NCBI RefSeq assembly: GCF_001751245.1
Contig: NZ_LJGU01000130.1
Span: 1 to 64,000, forward strand
Source: Streptomyces oceani
GTDB lineage: Bacteria; Actinomycetota; Actinomycetes; Streptomycetales; Streptomycetaceae
DNA length: 64,000 bases
Direction of reading: 5' to 3'
Part shown: one piece after another, positions 35,401-44,989 of the stretch
Layout: each line of letters begins with the position of its first letter
Position numbering within the stretch: position 1 is the first letter of the stretch
Position numbers and translations under genes: made by a program
Notes under the pieces: generated by a model
Told to the model about the DNA's origin: nothing
Database searches by the model: none
What the model saw: the letters and a program-made list of their open reading frames with translations, nothing else

Positions 35401-38400
35401 ACCGTCGACACCGCCTGTTCCTCCTCGCTCGTCGCCGTGCACGCCGCCTGCCAGGGAATCCGTAACGGGGAATGCGACGTCGCCCTCGTCGGCGGGGTGA
35501 ACCTCATGCTCGCCCCGGGGCTGTCCGCGGCCTTCGCGGACGGCCGCATGCTCAGCCCCAGCGGGCGCTGCCGCACCTTCGACGACGCCGCCGACGGTTA
35601 CGTACGCGGCGAGGGCGCCGGGCTGCTGTGCCTCAAGCCGCTCTCCGCGGCCCGTGCCGAGGGCGACCGGATCTACGCCACCATCCGGGGCTCCGCCGTG
35701 GGGCACGGTGGTCGCAGCAACGGCCTCACCGCGCCCAGGGGCACGGCCCAGCGCGCCGTGATGGCCGGCGCGCTCGCCCGCTCCGGGCTGCTGGCCAATG
35801 AGATCGACTACGTCGAGGCGCACGGCACCGGCACGACCCTGGGTGATCCTGTCGAGTGGGAGGCACTCGCCGACCTGTACGGCCGTGACCGGCCGGCGGA
35901 CCAGCCCTGTCTGGTCGGTTCGGTGAAGACCAACCTCGGCCATCTCGAAGCCGCGGCGGGCATCGCGGGGCTCATCAAGGCGGCCCTGGTCGTCCGGCAC
36001 CGTGAGGTGCCGCCGCTGCTCCACCTCACGACCCCCAACCGCCATCTGGACTGGGACGGCGCCGGCCTCGCCGTACCCGTACAGCCCTGCGGGCTGCCCA
36101 GATCCGCCGGGGAGTCGGCGCGAGCGGGAGTCAGTTCCTTCGGCTTCGGCGGCACCAACGCGCACGTGATCGTCGAGTCTCCCCCCGCGTCGACCGAAGA
36201 GGTGCCATCCGTGACCACGCCACGCCCAGCGCACACGCTGTGCCTGTCGGCCCGCACCCCGACGGCCCTCACCGCGCTGGCCCAGCAGTACCGTACGCAT
36301 CTCGCCGCGCACCCCGGCACGTCCCTGGCCGACCTGAGCCACTCGGCGAACACCGGCCGGTCGCATCTGCCGCATCGTGCCGCCCTCACCGTGAGCACCC
36401 GGGAGGAACTCGACACCGCACTGGACCGGTTGGCCCACGACGAGCCGTCCACCGCCGCGGTGCGCGACCACGTGGTGCGGACGTCGCCGCCCAGGGTCGG
36501 CTTCCTCTTCAGCGGCCAGGGCACGCAGTACGCCGGTATGGGCCGGGAGTTGTACGAAGCGCACCCCTCGTTCGCCCGGGCCCTGGACCAGGCGGACGAG
36601 ACGCTGCGCCCGCTGCTGGGCACCTCGCTCACCGACGTGCTCTTCGACCCGGCACAGGCCGAGCGGCTACAACGCACACGATGCTGTCAACCGGCCCTGG
36701 TGGCGCTCGAGATGGCCCTGGCCGAACTCTGGATGTCCCTCGGAGTACGCCCCACCGCGCTGCTCGGTCACAGTGTCGGGGCGTTCAGCGCGGCGTACGT
36801 CGCCGGCGTGCTCTCCCAGGAGGACGCGCTGCTGCTGGCCGCCGAGCGCGGGCGCCACATGGACGCGCAGCCAGGCGAGGGCACGATGATCGCGTGCGTC
36901 GGCGACCCGGACATCGTCCGCTCGGCCGCCGCCGACTACGCCTCGGTCAGTGTCGCCGCCATCAACACACCAACTCACGTGGTGCTTTCCGGAGCGGCCG
37001 AGGAGATCGCCGAGCTTCGTTCGAGCCTGCCGGAGCGGCAGGTCAGCGTACGCCCGCTCGCGGTGTCGCATGCCTTCCACTCCAAGCTGATGGCCTCGGC
37101 GGCGGCCCCACTGCTGGACGTCGCGGCGGGAGTGCGCTTCCAGAAGCCCCACACACCGTGGATCTCGGATGCCACGGGGCGACTGGTCACCCAGGTCGAC
37201 GCCGACTACTGGGTGGAGCACATGCTGGGCACGGTGCGGTTCGCCGACGGCTTCGACGAGATGATGCGGATGGGCTGCACCGCCTTCGTCGAGATCGGAC
37301 CACATCCCACGCTGCTCAACCTAGGTCGCTCGACGGCTGCCGCCCGTACCGAGACGCGGGCCGGGGACGTCGAGCACGCCGTCCCCGAGGAGGCGCGCGA
37401 ACCGGCGGCCCTGTGGCTGCCCTCGCTGCGCCGGGGCAAGGACGAGTGGGTAACGCTGCTGCAGTCCCTGGGCCGCCTCCACTGTGCGGGCGGCGAGGTG
37501 GACTGGACGGCGCTCGACCGGGAGCACCATCGCAGCCGCGTGCCGCTCCCGCACACGGTGTTCGAGCGTCAGCGGTACTGGCTGGCGGCCCCGGAAGGGG
37601 CTCCGGCGCGCCCGGCCCCGGTGCCCGTGGGTCCGACCGCCCCACCAGCCGCGGTCAACGCTCCGCCCACACCACGGTCCGTACGCTCCGTGGTACTCGA
37701 CGGTGTCTCACTCATCTGTGGATTCCCCGTCGAGCAGATCGCTCCGGAGGCCAGGATCGGCATGGACCTGGGCTTCGACTCGTTGATGCGTACCGACCTG
37801 CAGCGGCGCCTCCAGACGCACTACCCGCACGAGGCGGAGCAACTGCGGGAGGGACTACCCGAGGACCCCACCGTGTCGGACCTCGTCGAGCGGCTCGAGG
37901 CGGCCGGTGCCGCACCAGCGGCCCCTCGGGCCACCGCCCCGCCGGAGCCCGTCCCGTCCGTGGCCAACGCACCGGCCCCTCCCAGCACTCCGGCGGCTCC
38001 GGAGACGGCGCCGCCGCCGGTGAAGCAGGAGAACGCGATTGAGGAGTGGGCCGAGTACGCCGTCCATCTGGACCGGCTCCAACAGATCGGCAGCAGCGGC
38101 GCCAACCCCTACGGCCGGGTTCATGAGGGCTTCAACTCGGGCTCCACCACCATTGAGGGACGGCGGGTGATCAACTTCGCGTCCTTCAACTACCTCGCCT
38201 TGTCCAACCACCCACGGGTGCGCCAGGCGGCCAAGGACGCCATCGACCGGTACGGCACCTCCAGTTCCGCGACCCCACTGCTGTTCGGCGAGACACCGCT
38301 GCATCACGAGCTGGACGCCGAGATCGCCGCGTTCCTCGGAGTCGACAGGGCGATCGTGTTCGCCGGGGGCCATGCCACCAACGTCGCCGCGGTGGGACAT

Positions 38401-39216
38401 CTCTTCGGTCCCGAAGACCTGGTGGTGCACGACGAGTGGATTCACGACAGCACGGTGCGCGGCTGCATCCTCTCCGGCGCCCGTCGAAGGCCCTTCCCGC
38501 ACAACGACTGGGAGGCGCTGGATCGCATCCTGCGAGCCGCACGCGCCCGACACCGGCGTGCGCTGGTCGTCATCGAAGGCGCCTACAGCCAGGACGGCGA
38601 CATCCCCGAACTCCCACGGTTCATCGAGGTCAAACAGCGCCACAACGCGATGCTGATGATCGACGAGGCGCATTCCATCGGCGTGCTCGGGGCCACCGGT
38701 CGTGGCCTCGGCGAACACTTCGACACCGACCCCGCCGACGTGGACCTGTGGATGGGCACCCTCAGCAAGGGCATCGGCAGCCTCGGCGGCTACATCGCCG
38801 CTCGTGGCCCGATCATCGAGTACCTCAAATACACCACTCCCCTGCACATCTTCTCCACCGGGATCTCGCCGGCGAACACCGCCGCCGCCCTCGAGGCCTT
38901 CCGGGTCATTCGGGACGAGCCGGAGCGGGTGCGCAGGGTGCGGGAGTTGGCCGAGTTCTTCCGTACGAGCGCCCGCGCACGGGGCTTCGACATCGGCGTC
39001 TCCCGTGCCTCCGCGGTCATCCCGGTCATCACCGGTGACTGGGAGAAGACCATGGCGCGCTCCAACGCGCTGCTCGAGCAGGGCGTGAACGTCATGCCGA
39101 TCGGCTATCCGGCCGTGGCCGCCGACGCCTGCCGCCTCCGATTCTTCGTCAACGCCGACCACAGCGAAGCCGATCTCGAACGCTCCCTCGACCTGCTTGG
39201 TGAGACTCATGGTTAA
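32473..39216 (+). CDS. redL: RedL, hybrid FAAL-ACP-KS-AT-ACP-alpha-oxoamine synthase polyketide synthase
   Basis: 2247 aa from TTG 32473 (GGAG upstream). Domain order: fatty-acyl-AMP ligase 1-~590 (YTSGSTAAPKGV, CYGLAEATL); a carrier-like segment ~620-690 with Tyr653 where Ser should be (ELGLDYAALL); a normal ACP ~705-775 (Ser737 in LGLDSKQAV); KS ~822-1240 (Cys982 in DTACSSS, EAHGTGT, NLGHLEA); AT ~1340-1620 (Ser1433 in GHSVGAF, SHAFHSKLM as for malonyl selectivity); ACP (Ser1770 in LGFDSLMRT); and PLP alpha-oxoamine synthase ~1860-2247 (Lys2099 in LSKGIGS). It activates dodecanoate, extends it with malonate and condenses it with glycine towards 4-keto-2-undecylpyrroline. The stop overlaps redK. 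Confidence 0.95.
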   Translation: MTALPIERLWQGTEPTTVAALLRRRRELAPDALAYRFLRSAEDTGATLTYRELDLRARTIAAYLQQRGLGGQPVLLLHPPGLDYISAFFGCLYAGALAVPAYPPHRARFGQSLARLSAVARDSGATHALTTRDVRDTAEAKRGELATSGLDQLHWVASEQLDTAQAEAWEAPGSDPDALAFLQYTSGSTAAPKGVMVSNGNLVRNLRAIHLRLGHDEESGVVSWLPPYHDMGLIGGVLTPLYGGIPAHLLAPLTFVQRPLTWLETLSSTGASTSIAPNFGFEQCLWRVTEEQRNGLDLSRWRVAVNGAEPVRADTLERFAETFASCGFAPDALLPCYGLAEATLMVSGIGADQRCTIGDFDAGALETGTAEPPQTSTSRTTRAVSCGTAVDGVEVAVVDSRTQRRTPGGTVGEIWVSGPAVAYGYWRRPEATAETFGARLHGDSENDWLRTGDLGFQRDGELFVTGRTKDVVIVQGRNLYPQDVELTAEKTTDGIRPGNGAAFGVPTEAGEQLGLAYELSARHTGDPADLLAALRTRLAEEHETTPHTIVLLKPSTVPVTTSGKIQRQATRQGLLDLELTVVAASVVRDVAPADTRSQDARREDAPSAPSALPAAERRSHVTRSVLSAVAEQCTGDGPREDEERSFAELGLDYAALLDVLRTVERRLGVRLPAGDLLVRPYVGTLVELCLPPEEPAGSPPGSEEIESWLASRVAARLGLPTSTVDTTAPFVSLGLDSKQAVALAGELGCWLGSDLSPGLVFDHPTVRQVAEHLGHIAAAPGPGADAPSPEAASAGYAIPAAQDALAAGARPADASGHVDAAEPIAIVGIGCRFPGAPEVNGYWRLLLDGRDTVTETPLDRWDVNEVNAPAYGGFLDHVDEFDARFFGVSAREAQRMDPQQRLLLEVAWQTLEDAGIAPARLAGTNTGVFVGISSHDYGELQLPYPDNVDVYSATGNAQSVAANRLSYFFDLHGPSLTVDTACSSSLVAVHAACQGIRNGECDVALVGGVNLMLAPGLSAAFADGRMLSPSGRCRTFDDAADGYVRGEGAGLLCLKPLSAARAEGDRIYATIRGSAVGHGGRSNGLTAPRGTAQRAVMAGALARSGLLANEIDYVEAHGTGTTLGDPVEWEALADLYGRDRPADQPCLVGSVKTNLGHLEAAAGIAGLIKAALVVRHREVPPLLHLTTPNRHLDWDGAGLAVPVQPCGLPRSAGESARAGVSSFGFGGTNAHVIVESPPASTEEVPSVTTPRPAHTLCLSARTPTALTALAQQYRTHLAAHPGTSLADLSHSANTGRSHLPHRAALTVSTREELDTALDRLAHDEPSTAAVRDHVVRTSPPRVGFLFSGQGTQYAGMGRELYEAHPSFARALDQADETLRPLLGTSLTDVLFDPAQAERLQRTRCCQPALVALEMALAELWMSLGVRPTALLGHSVGAFSAAYVAGVLSQEDALLLAAERGRHMDAQPGEGTMIACVGDPDIVRSAAADYASVSVAAINTPTHVVLSGAAEEIAELRSSLPERQVSVRPLAVSHAFHSKLMASAAAPLLDVAAGVRFQKPHTPWISDATGRLVTQVDADYWVEHMLGTVRFADGFDEMMRMGCTAFVEIGPHPTLLNLGRSTAAARTETRAGDVEHAVPEEAREPAALWLPSLRRGKDEWVTLLQSLGRLHCAGGEVDWTALDREHHRSRVPLPHTVFERQRYWLAAPEGAPARPAPVPVGPTAPPAAVNAPPTPRSVRSVVLDGVSLICGFPVEQIAPEARIGMDLGFDSLMRTDLQRRLQTHYPHEAEQLREGLPEDPTVSDLVERLEAAGAAPAAPRATAPPEPVPSVANAPAPPSTPAAPETAPPPVKQENAIEEWAEYAVHLDRLQQIGSSGANPYGRVHEGFNSGSTTIEGRRVINFASFNYLALSNHPRVRQAAKDAIDRYGTSSSATPLLFGETPLHHELDAEIAAFLGVDRAIVFAGGHATNVAAVGHLFGPEDLVVHDEWIHDSTVRGCILSGARRRPFPHNDWEALDRILRAARARHRRALVVIEGAYSQDGDIPELPRFIEVKQRHNAMLMIDEAHSIGVLGATGRGLGEHFDTDPADVDLWMGTLSKGIGSLGGYIAARGPIIEYLKYTTPLHIFSTGISPANTAAALEAFRVIRDEPERVRRVRELAEFFRTSARARGFDIGVSRASAVIPVITGDWEKTMARSNALLEQGVNVMPIGYPAVAADACRLRFFVNADHSEADLERSLDLLGETHG

Positions 39217-40291
39217 GCACAGCGACAACTCCCCCACCGACGAAGGGGCCACCACACCCGGCGGCGGCAGGCCCGGCAGTGACGGTCCCGACGTCCTGGT
39301 GACCGGCGCCAGTGGCTTCATCGGAGGGCATCTGACCCGTCGCCTGAGCGAACTCGGGCACCGGGTCCGTGTGTTGGTCCGGGAGGGCAGCGACCGCTCG
39401 GCCTTCGGCGACGCGGCGGCCGAGATCACGGTCGGCACGATGTGCGACCCGGACAGCGTCCGCCGCGCCGTGCGGGGCGTCGCACGGGTGTACAACTGCG
39501 CCGGCATGTCCGCCGACTGGGGTCGCTGGGAGGACTTCCACCGCGCCAACGTGGACGGGCCGAGAAACATCGTGGAGGCCGCGGGGGCGGCCGGCACGGT
39601 GCGCCGAGTCCTGCACCTGAGCACCACCGACGTCTACGGTTATCCGACCCGTCCCGGTGCCGAGGACACCCCGCCCAAGGACATCGGTCTGCCGTACAAC
39701 CGCAGCAAGCTGCTGGGGGAGCGCGCCGTGTGGAAGGCCGCCGCGGACACCGGGGTGCCGGTCACGGTCATCCGGCCGGTGACCGTCTACGGCCCGGGCA
39801 GCAAGGACTTCGTGATCGAGGTCGGCAACCTGTTGGTGCGGAAGCAGATGATCCACATCCGCGGGGGCGAGGTGCCCGCCGGTCTCCTCTACGTCGACAA
39901 CGCCGTCGAAGCAATGATCAACGCGGCGAGCACCGAGGAGACGGCCGGCAGGACGTACAACCTGCGCGATCCCGAGCTGACGACCTGGCGCGAGTACGTC
40001 TCCGCTCTCGCCTCGGGCATCGGTGCACAACCGCCCGCCATCAACCTGCCCGCCTCGCTGGCCACCGTCGTGGCCACGGTCTCCGAGAAGCTGTACGGCG
40101 CCCTGCGCGTCAGTTCCCGGCCGGTACTCACCCGGCACACCGTCCACCTCTTCAACCGCGACCAGTCGTACGCCATCGACCGCGCCCAACGGGACTTCGG
40201 CTTCAAGAGCGCGGTCGACTTCCCCGAGGGGATGCGGCGTACTATCGCCTGGCTCGACTCCGCGGAGGGACGCGAACGTGTCCCCCGCTGA
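39209..40291 (+). CDS. redK: RedK, NAD(P)-dependent reductase of the 2-undecylpyrrole branch (3-beta-HSD/SDR family)
   Basis: 360 aa from ATG 39209, which overlaps the end of redL by 8 bp. The Rossmann motif is VTGASGFIGGHLTRRLSELG and the SDR catalytic pair is in LPYNRSKLLGE. In prodiginine synthesis RedK reduces the keto-pyrroline released by RedL, and loss of water gives 2-undecylpyrrole. An in-frame GTG/TTG a few codons upstream is possible. The redJ start overlaps its 3' end by 14 bp. Confidence 0.93.
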   Translation: MVKHSDNSPTDEGATTPGGGRPGSDGPDVLVTGASGFIGGHLTRRLSELGHRVRVLVREGSDRSAFGDAAAEITVGTMCDPDSVRRAVRGVARVYNCAGMSADWGRWEDFHRANVDGPRNIVEAAGAAGTVRRVLHLSTTDVYGYPTRPGAEDTPPKDIGLPYNRSKLLGERAVWKAAADTGVPVTVIRPVTVYGPGSKDFVIEVGNLLVRKQMIHIRGGEVPAGLLYVDNAVEAMINAASTEETAGRTYNLRDPELTTWREYVSALASGIGAQPPAINLPASLATVVATVSEKLYGALRVSSRPVLTRHTVHLFNRDQSYAIDRAQRDFGFKSAVDFPEGMRRTIAWLDSAEGRERVPR

Positions 40292-41117
40292 GGTGTGGGA
40301 CACCGCGGCCACGTGGTTCCCGTACCTCGGCTCCGCCGGTACCGCCGGCCAATCCGGCCAGTCCAGCGAGGCCGAGGTGGTGCTGCTGTGCCTGCACTAC
40401 GCCGGCGGCACGGCCGCCACGTACCGCCAGTGGGGGCAGGCGCTGGGTGACCGGGTGCGGGTGGTGCCCGTACAGCTTCCGGGGCGAGGCACGCGACTGG
40501 GTGAGGAGCCGTACGACTCGGTCGCCCCCTTGGCGGCGGACCTCGCCACCAGCCTCGCCACGCACGGACTCACCCGCGACTACGCGCTCTTCGGCCACAG
40601 CATGGGGGCTCTCCTCGCGTACGAGCTGGCCTGTGAGCTGCGGGACCGCGGCACGGAGGAGCCTCGGCACCTCTTCGTCTCCGGCAGCCGGGCGCCGCAC
40701 CTGTACGGCGACCGCACGGACCACCGGCTCTCCGATCCCGAGCTACGGGCACTGATCCAGGAACTCGGCGGCCTCGGCCACGTGGAGGAGACCATCGGCA
40801 CCGCCTACTTCCGTCGCCGGCTGCCGATTCTGCGAGCCGACCTGCGGATGTGCGACACGTACCGCTGGCGCCCCCGTCCTCCGCTGGGGTGCCGCATGAC
40901 GGCGTACTCGGCGACCGAGGACCCCATCGCCTCGACGACCGAGGTCGAGGCATGGCGCGCCTACACGTCGAGTTCGTTCGTGCGCCGCCACTTCCCGGGC
41001 GGCCACTTCTTCCTGTCCGACGACCCCGCCAGAGCCCGGCTGTTGCGGGACCTGCGCGGTGAACTGAACCGGCCGCACGGCGTCCCGGTCACCCACACCC
41101 AGCCCGCCACCACCTAG
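40278..41117 (+). CDS. redJ: RedJ, type II thioesterase
   Basis: 279 aa alpha/beta hydrolase. HYAGGTAATYRQWGQAL is the usual oxyanion region, the nucleophile is in FGHSMGALLAYELA, and the late His is in FPGGHFFLSDDPA. RedJ is reported to promote dodecanoate release or transfer in the 2-undecylpyrrole branch and may clear misacylated carriers. GTG 40278 is preceded by GGAGGGA and lies inside redK; sequence upstream is redK in another frame. Confidence 0.92.
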   Translation: MSPAEVWDTAATWFPYLGSAGTAGQSGQSSEAEVVLLCLHYAGGTAATYRQWGQALGDRVRVVPVQLPGRGTRLGEEPYDSVAPLAADLATSLATHGLTRDYALFGHSMGALLAYELACELRDRGTEEPRHLFVSGSRAPHLYGDRTDHRLSDPELRALIQELGGLGHVEETIGTAYFRRRLPILRADLRMCDTYRWRPRPPLGCRMTAYSATEDPIASTTEVEAWRAYTSSSFVRRHFPGGHFFLSDDPARARLLRDLRGELNRPHGVPVTHTQPATT

Positions 41118-41129
41118 GGACACGTATCG

Positions 41130-42218
41130 ATGGACATGCAGAGTCTCGCCAGGAGCATCACCGGCCGCGCCCCGGGGCCGATCCCCGACGTGGCCACCAT
41201 GGGACGGATCTTCAGCAACCCTCGTATGCCGTTGCTGTTGGCCCTCTCGAAGGGCGTCGTCGAGCCGACCTACCGGGCGGCGTTCCTCTCCTCCGCCGCT
41301 GGTTCCGGCGTCCTGCGCTGGCTCTCGACGCGTCCGTGCGACGTGGCGAGCCTCGCCGAGAAACTCGAGGTACCGCACGAGGACAGGAGCCGACTGCGCG
41401 ACTGGCTGGAAGTCGGCGTCCGGCTGGGCGACCTCCGCCGCCGCGAGGGCTGTTACACGCTCCGGAGCCTCTCGGCCAAGGCCCTCGCGAAGGCCGACAA
41501 CGACGCCCTCGCCGCCGCCCTCGAGGAGGTCATGCGCTTCCACCTGCCGGTATTGCTGAACGGACCCCGCATGCTGCGGGAAGGCCGACGGTTCTCCCTC
41601 AGCGACCAGGACGGCGCGGTCATCGCCCGTGCCAGCCTGGTGGTGCGGCCGCTGGTGGAGGAGGCGATCTCAAGCGTCCTGGATCGCGGTACTCCGCTGC
41701 GCCTTCTGGAGGTCGGGTGCGGCAGTGGCGTCTACGTCAAGCACGCGGCCGAACTCAACCCGAGGCTCACAGCGCTGGCCGTGGACCTGCAGGCGGAGGT
41801 CGCTGACGAGGCCGCCAAGAACATGGTCGAGTGGGGCCTCACCGACCGTGTGGAGACCCGGCAGGCCGATCTCCGCGATCTCTCGCTGCAGCCGCAGTTC
41901 GACCTCGTCACCCTGCACAACAACATCTACTACTTTCCGGAGAGCGAGCGGGTGGCCGTACTGCGGAAGGCCCGTTCCCTGCTCACGCCCGGCGGAAGGC
42001 TCCTGCTCACCAGCGCCTGCCGGGGCGGCAACATCGGGATGGAGGTCCTGAACCTCTGGTTCCGGCATGCCGACTTCGGTGGCGCGCTGCCACGCGAGGA
42101 CGAGCTCGTGGCGCAGCTAGAGCGTGCCGGCTTCTCCGACGTACGGACGAACCGGGTCGTTCCGGGCGAGCAGTTCCGTGCTTTCACGGCCAGCAACACC
42201 CACCCCACTCAGGTCTGA
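41130..42218 (+). CDS. redI: RedI, SAM-dependent O-methyltransferase
   Basis: 362 aa. An N-terminal winged-helix dimerisation-type domain (VLRWLSTRPCDVASLAEKLEVP) is followed by a methyltransferase domain with SAM motif I LLEVGCGSGVYVKHA and post-motif LTLHNNIYYF. RedI adds the methoxy group to hydroxybipyrrole carbaldehyde to give MBC. It lies 12 bp after redJ in the same operon. Confidence 0.92.
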   Translation: MDMQSLARSITGRAPGPIPDVATMGRIFSNPRMPLLLALSKGVVEPTYRAAFLSSAAGSGVLRWLSTRPCDVASLAEKLEVPHEDRSRLRDWLEVGVRLGDLRRREGCYTLRSLSAKALAKADNDALAAALEEVMRFHLPVLLNGPRMLREGRRFSLSDQDGAVIARASLVVRPLVEEAISSVLDRGTPLRLLEVGCGSGVYVKHAAELNPRLTALAVDLQAEVADEAAKNMVEWGLTDRVETRQADLRDLSLQPQFDLVTLHNNIYYFPESERVAVLRKARSLLTPGGRLLLTSACRGGNIGMEVLNLWFRHADFGGALPREDELVAQLERAGFSDVRTNRVVPGEQFRAFTASNTHPTQV

Positions 42219-42236
42219 GCGTCCAGGAGACGAACC

Positions 42237-44933
42237 ATGCAGAGCACCGAATCGGCGAGGCGCGAGTCCTCCGCCACCAGTCACGTCGTCGTCCTCGACG
42301 GCAAACGGCAGCCGGGCCTCAGCAAGCTGGGCGGCAAGGCGTCCCAACTCGCCGAGATGACCGGAGCGGGGCTCCCCGTACCACCCGCCTTCTGCCTCAC
42401 CACAGAGCTGTTCGACGCGTTCCTCCGGGAAACCGGTCTGGAGGGGAAGGCACGGGACGCCGACAGCCGTACCGTCCGGGAGTTGCTGCTCGCCACCGAG
42501 ATCCCGAAGAAGCTGGCCGAGCCCGTCCTGAGCGCCTACGCGGAGCTGGGTCGTCCGCGGGTCGCGGTGCGCTCCTCGGCGATCCGCGAGGACTCCGCCG
42601 ACCAGTCCTTCGCCGGCCAGCACGACACCGTCCTCGACGTCTCCGGCGACACGGACCTGCTCGACGCCGTACGCCGCTGCTGGGCGTCTTTGTGGTCCGA
42701 CCGGGCGACGGCCTACCGGAACGACGACGAACCCCACGGGTCGATCGCCGTCGTGGTGCAGCAAATGATCCACGCCGAGGTCAGCGGAGTGCTGTTCACC
42801 GTCGACCCGGTGAGCGCGCGACCGAGCCGCCTTGTCGTCGAAGCGTGCCAGGGCCTCGGTGAGGGGCTGGTATCCGGGCGCGTCTCCAGCGACTTCTTCG
42901 TCGTCGACGACCGCACGATGGAGGTCGTGGACGAGCGCGTCCGACACAAGGTCACCAAGTGCGCGCCCCTGGAGCCGGGAAAGATCGGCATGACCAAGGT
43001 GGACGCGGCCTCCCGTAACGTACCGTGCCTGTCGCACGAACAGCTCGGCGAGCTGGCCCGCCTCGCCACCCGGGTCCGGGAACACTACGGCGCCGAGCAG
43101 GACATCGAATGGGGCTGGCTGGACGGCGCCTTCCACCTCTTCCAGACCCGCCCGATCACCACACGACCCCCGACCGACCCGGCCGCGGTGACCACCGGCA
43201 GCAACACCCCGTACACCAGTCCGCAGAAGGACACCATCCGGAAGGGCACCCTCTGGTCCCGGATGGACATCGGCGAGATCTTCGTCGGCCTGATGACCCC
43301 GCTGGGGCTGAGCTTCGCGCGTTACTACCGGGAAAACGTGCACCGCGACTGCGCGACGGCCGTGGGCGTGCGCGACACCGGCGAGCCGGAGCAGCACATG
43401 GGCTTCCTCCAGGGGCACGTCTACCTCAACATCTCCTTCACCTCGTACATGCTGGGTCAGTGCCTGCCCACCCGTGACCAGCGCCGCTTCACCGCACGGT
43501 TCACCAGTGAGGAGACGGACCTCGGCACCTACGAGAATCCGTTCGGCACCTTCCCCGGCGGGGTCGAGGAGGCACTGTCCACCGCCTACTGGCTGCGCAG
43601 CACCGTCGCCGAGATGACGCGGATGCAGGCACGCTCCCGAGAGATGTCCCGCTCCCGGCTCTACGAGTTCGACCGTGCCCGTCAGCTGGACCTGACCGCG
43701 ATGAGCCAGACCGAGTTGCGCACCGAACTGAACCGCTATCTCGGCTATTTCCACGACATGCACGTCGGCTACATGCCCTATTACATCAACGCCTTCGGCT
43801 TCTACGGCGTACTGAGCGAACTGTGCGCGCGATGGCTGGGCGACGAGGGCGCCAACCTGCAGAACCGCATCAAGACGGACATGTCGAGCCTGCGCACCGT
43901 GGAGTCCGCCAAGGACGTCTGGGCGGTCGCCCAGGCGGCCAAGGAACGTCCACGGGTGCTGCGGATCATCAACGAGGAGCCACTGGAGCACATCACCCGG
44001 GCACTGCGCGACGACGAGGAGGGGCGTGCCTTCTGGGACGCCCACGTCGAGCCCTTCCTACGCGCCAACGGCGCCCGTGGCCACCAGGAGATGGAGATCA
44101 GCCACCCGCGCTGGATCGACGACCCCTCGTACATCTTCCAGATGATCAGGAGGTACGCCGCCGACGGCTTCTCGGTGGACGACATCCTCCAGCGCGGCAG
44201 CAGCTACCACGACGCCTCCCGCGACGCGCTGGCCAAGCTCTCGCTGCCGAAGCGCAAGACCATCGAGACCGTCATCTCCCTCTACGGGCTGTGCAGCGAA
44301 CTTCGGGAGAACACCAGGATGTCGATGGTGACCTCGATCTGGCTGGTGCGGAACGTTGTCTACGAGGTGGGCCGACGACTGGTGGAGCGCGGCGTCCTGC
44401 ACTCCCTGGACGAGGTGTCCTACCTCGACTTCGAGGACGTACGGTCCTACCTCGCCGGAAACGCCGAGGAGCTCGCCGCTTTCGACCGGAGGAGCATCGA
44501 CGAGGCACGTCGGCTGCACGAGTACCACAAGCGCCTGCCGGAGCCGCCGCTCACCTTCGTCGGGGAGCACGACGTCAACCGTGCCGTCCGCGCCCCGGTG
44601 GACGGCACGAAGCTGCACGGCCTCGGCTCCAGCCCGGGAAGGATCGTCGGGCGGGCCCGCATCGTGGAGGACCTCGTCTGGCAGGCCGACGAGTTCCAGG
44701 CCGGCGAGATCCTCGTCACCCGCTACACGGACGCTTCATGGACGCCGCTGTTCGCGATCGCGGGCGGGGTCGTCACGGACATCGGCTCCATGCTCTCGCA
44801 CAGCTCGATCGTGTCACGCGAGTTCAACGTGCCCTCGGTGGTGAACACCAAGCACGCGACACAGGTCGTCAACACCGGAGACATGGTCGTGGTGGACGGC
44901 GACACCGGCACCGTCGAGGTCGTCGAGGGATGA
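42237..44933 (+). CDS. redH: RedH, PEP-synthase-like MBC/undecylpyrrole condensing enzyme
   Basis: 898 aa. The N-terminal ATP-grasp-type PPDK_N domain (LSKLGGKASQLAEM, RSSAIREDSADQSFAGQ, EWGWLDGAFHLFQTRP) occupies ~1-310. A long middle domain follows, then the C-terminal swivelling phosphohistidine domain (~800-898) with His855 in SMLSHSSIVSREF. RedH uses ATP to activate the MBC aldehyde and condenses it with 2-undecylpyrrole, forming undecylprodigiosin. ATG 42237 has AGGAGA 7 bases upstream. All expected motifs are intact. Confidence 0.94.
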   Translation: MQSTESARRESSATSHVVVLDGKRQPGLSKLGGKASQLAEMTGAGLPVPPAFCLTTELFDAFLRETGLEGKARDADSRTVRELLLATEIPKKLAEPVLSAYAELGRPRVAVRSSAIREDSADQSFAGQHDTVLDVSGDTDLLDAVRRCWASLWSDRATAYRNDDEPHGSIAVVVQQMIHAEVSGVLFTVDPVSARPSRLVVEACQGLGEGLVSGRVSSDFFVVDDRTMEVVDERVRHKVTKCAPLEPGKIGMTKVDAASRNVPCLSHEQLGELARLATRVREHYGAEQDIEWGWLDGAFHLFQTRPITTRPPTDPAAVTTGSNTPYTSPQKDTIRKGTLWSRMDIGEIFVGLMTPLGLSFARYYRENVHRDCATAVGVRDTGEPEQHMGFLQGHVYLNISFTSYMLGQCLPTRDQRRFTARFTSEETDLGTYENPFGTFPGGVEEALSTAYWLRSTVAEMTRMQARSREMSRSRLYEFDRARQLDLTAMSQTELRTELNRYLGYFHDMHVGYMPYYINAFGFYGVLSELCARWLGDEGANLQNRIKTDMSSLRTVESAKDVWAVAQAAKERPRVLRIINEEPLEHITRALRDDEEGRAFWDAHVEPFLRANGARGHQEMEISHPRWIDDPSYIFQMIRRYAADGFSVDDILQRGSSYHDASRDALAKLSLPKRKTIETVISLYGLCSELRENTRMSMVTSIWLVRNVVYEVGRRLVERGVLHSLDEVSYLDFEDVRSYLAGNAEELAAFDRRSIDEARRLHEYHKRLPEPPLTFVGEHDVNRAVRAPVDGTKLHGLGSSPGRIVGRARIVEDLVWQADEFQAGEILVTRYTDASWTPLFAIAGGVVTDIGSMLSHSSIVSREFNVPSVVNTKHATQVVNTGDMVVVDGDTGTVEVVEG

Positions 44934-44989
44934 GGAGCCCCCAAACCGAGCACCCGCAAGCCCGGTCATGGAAGGTGAGGAGACACGAA

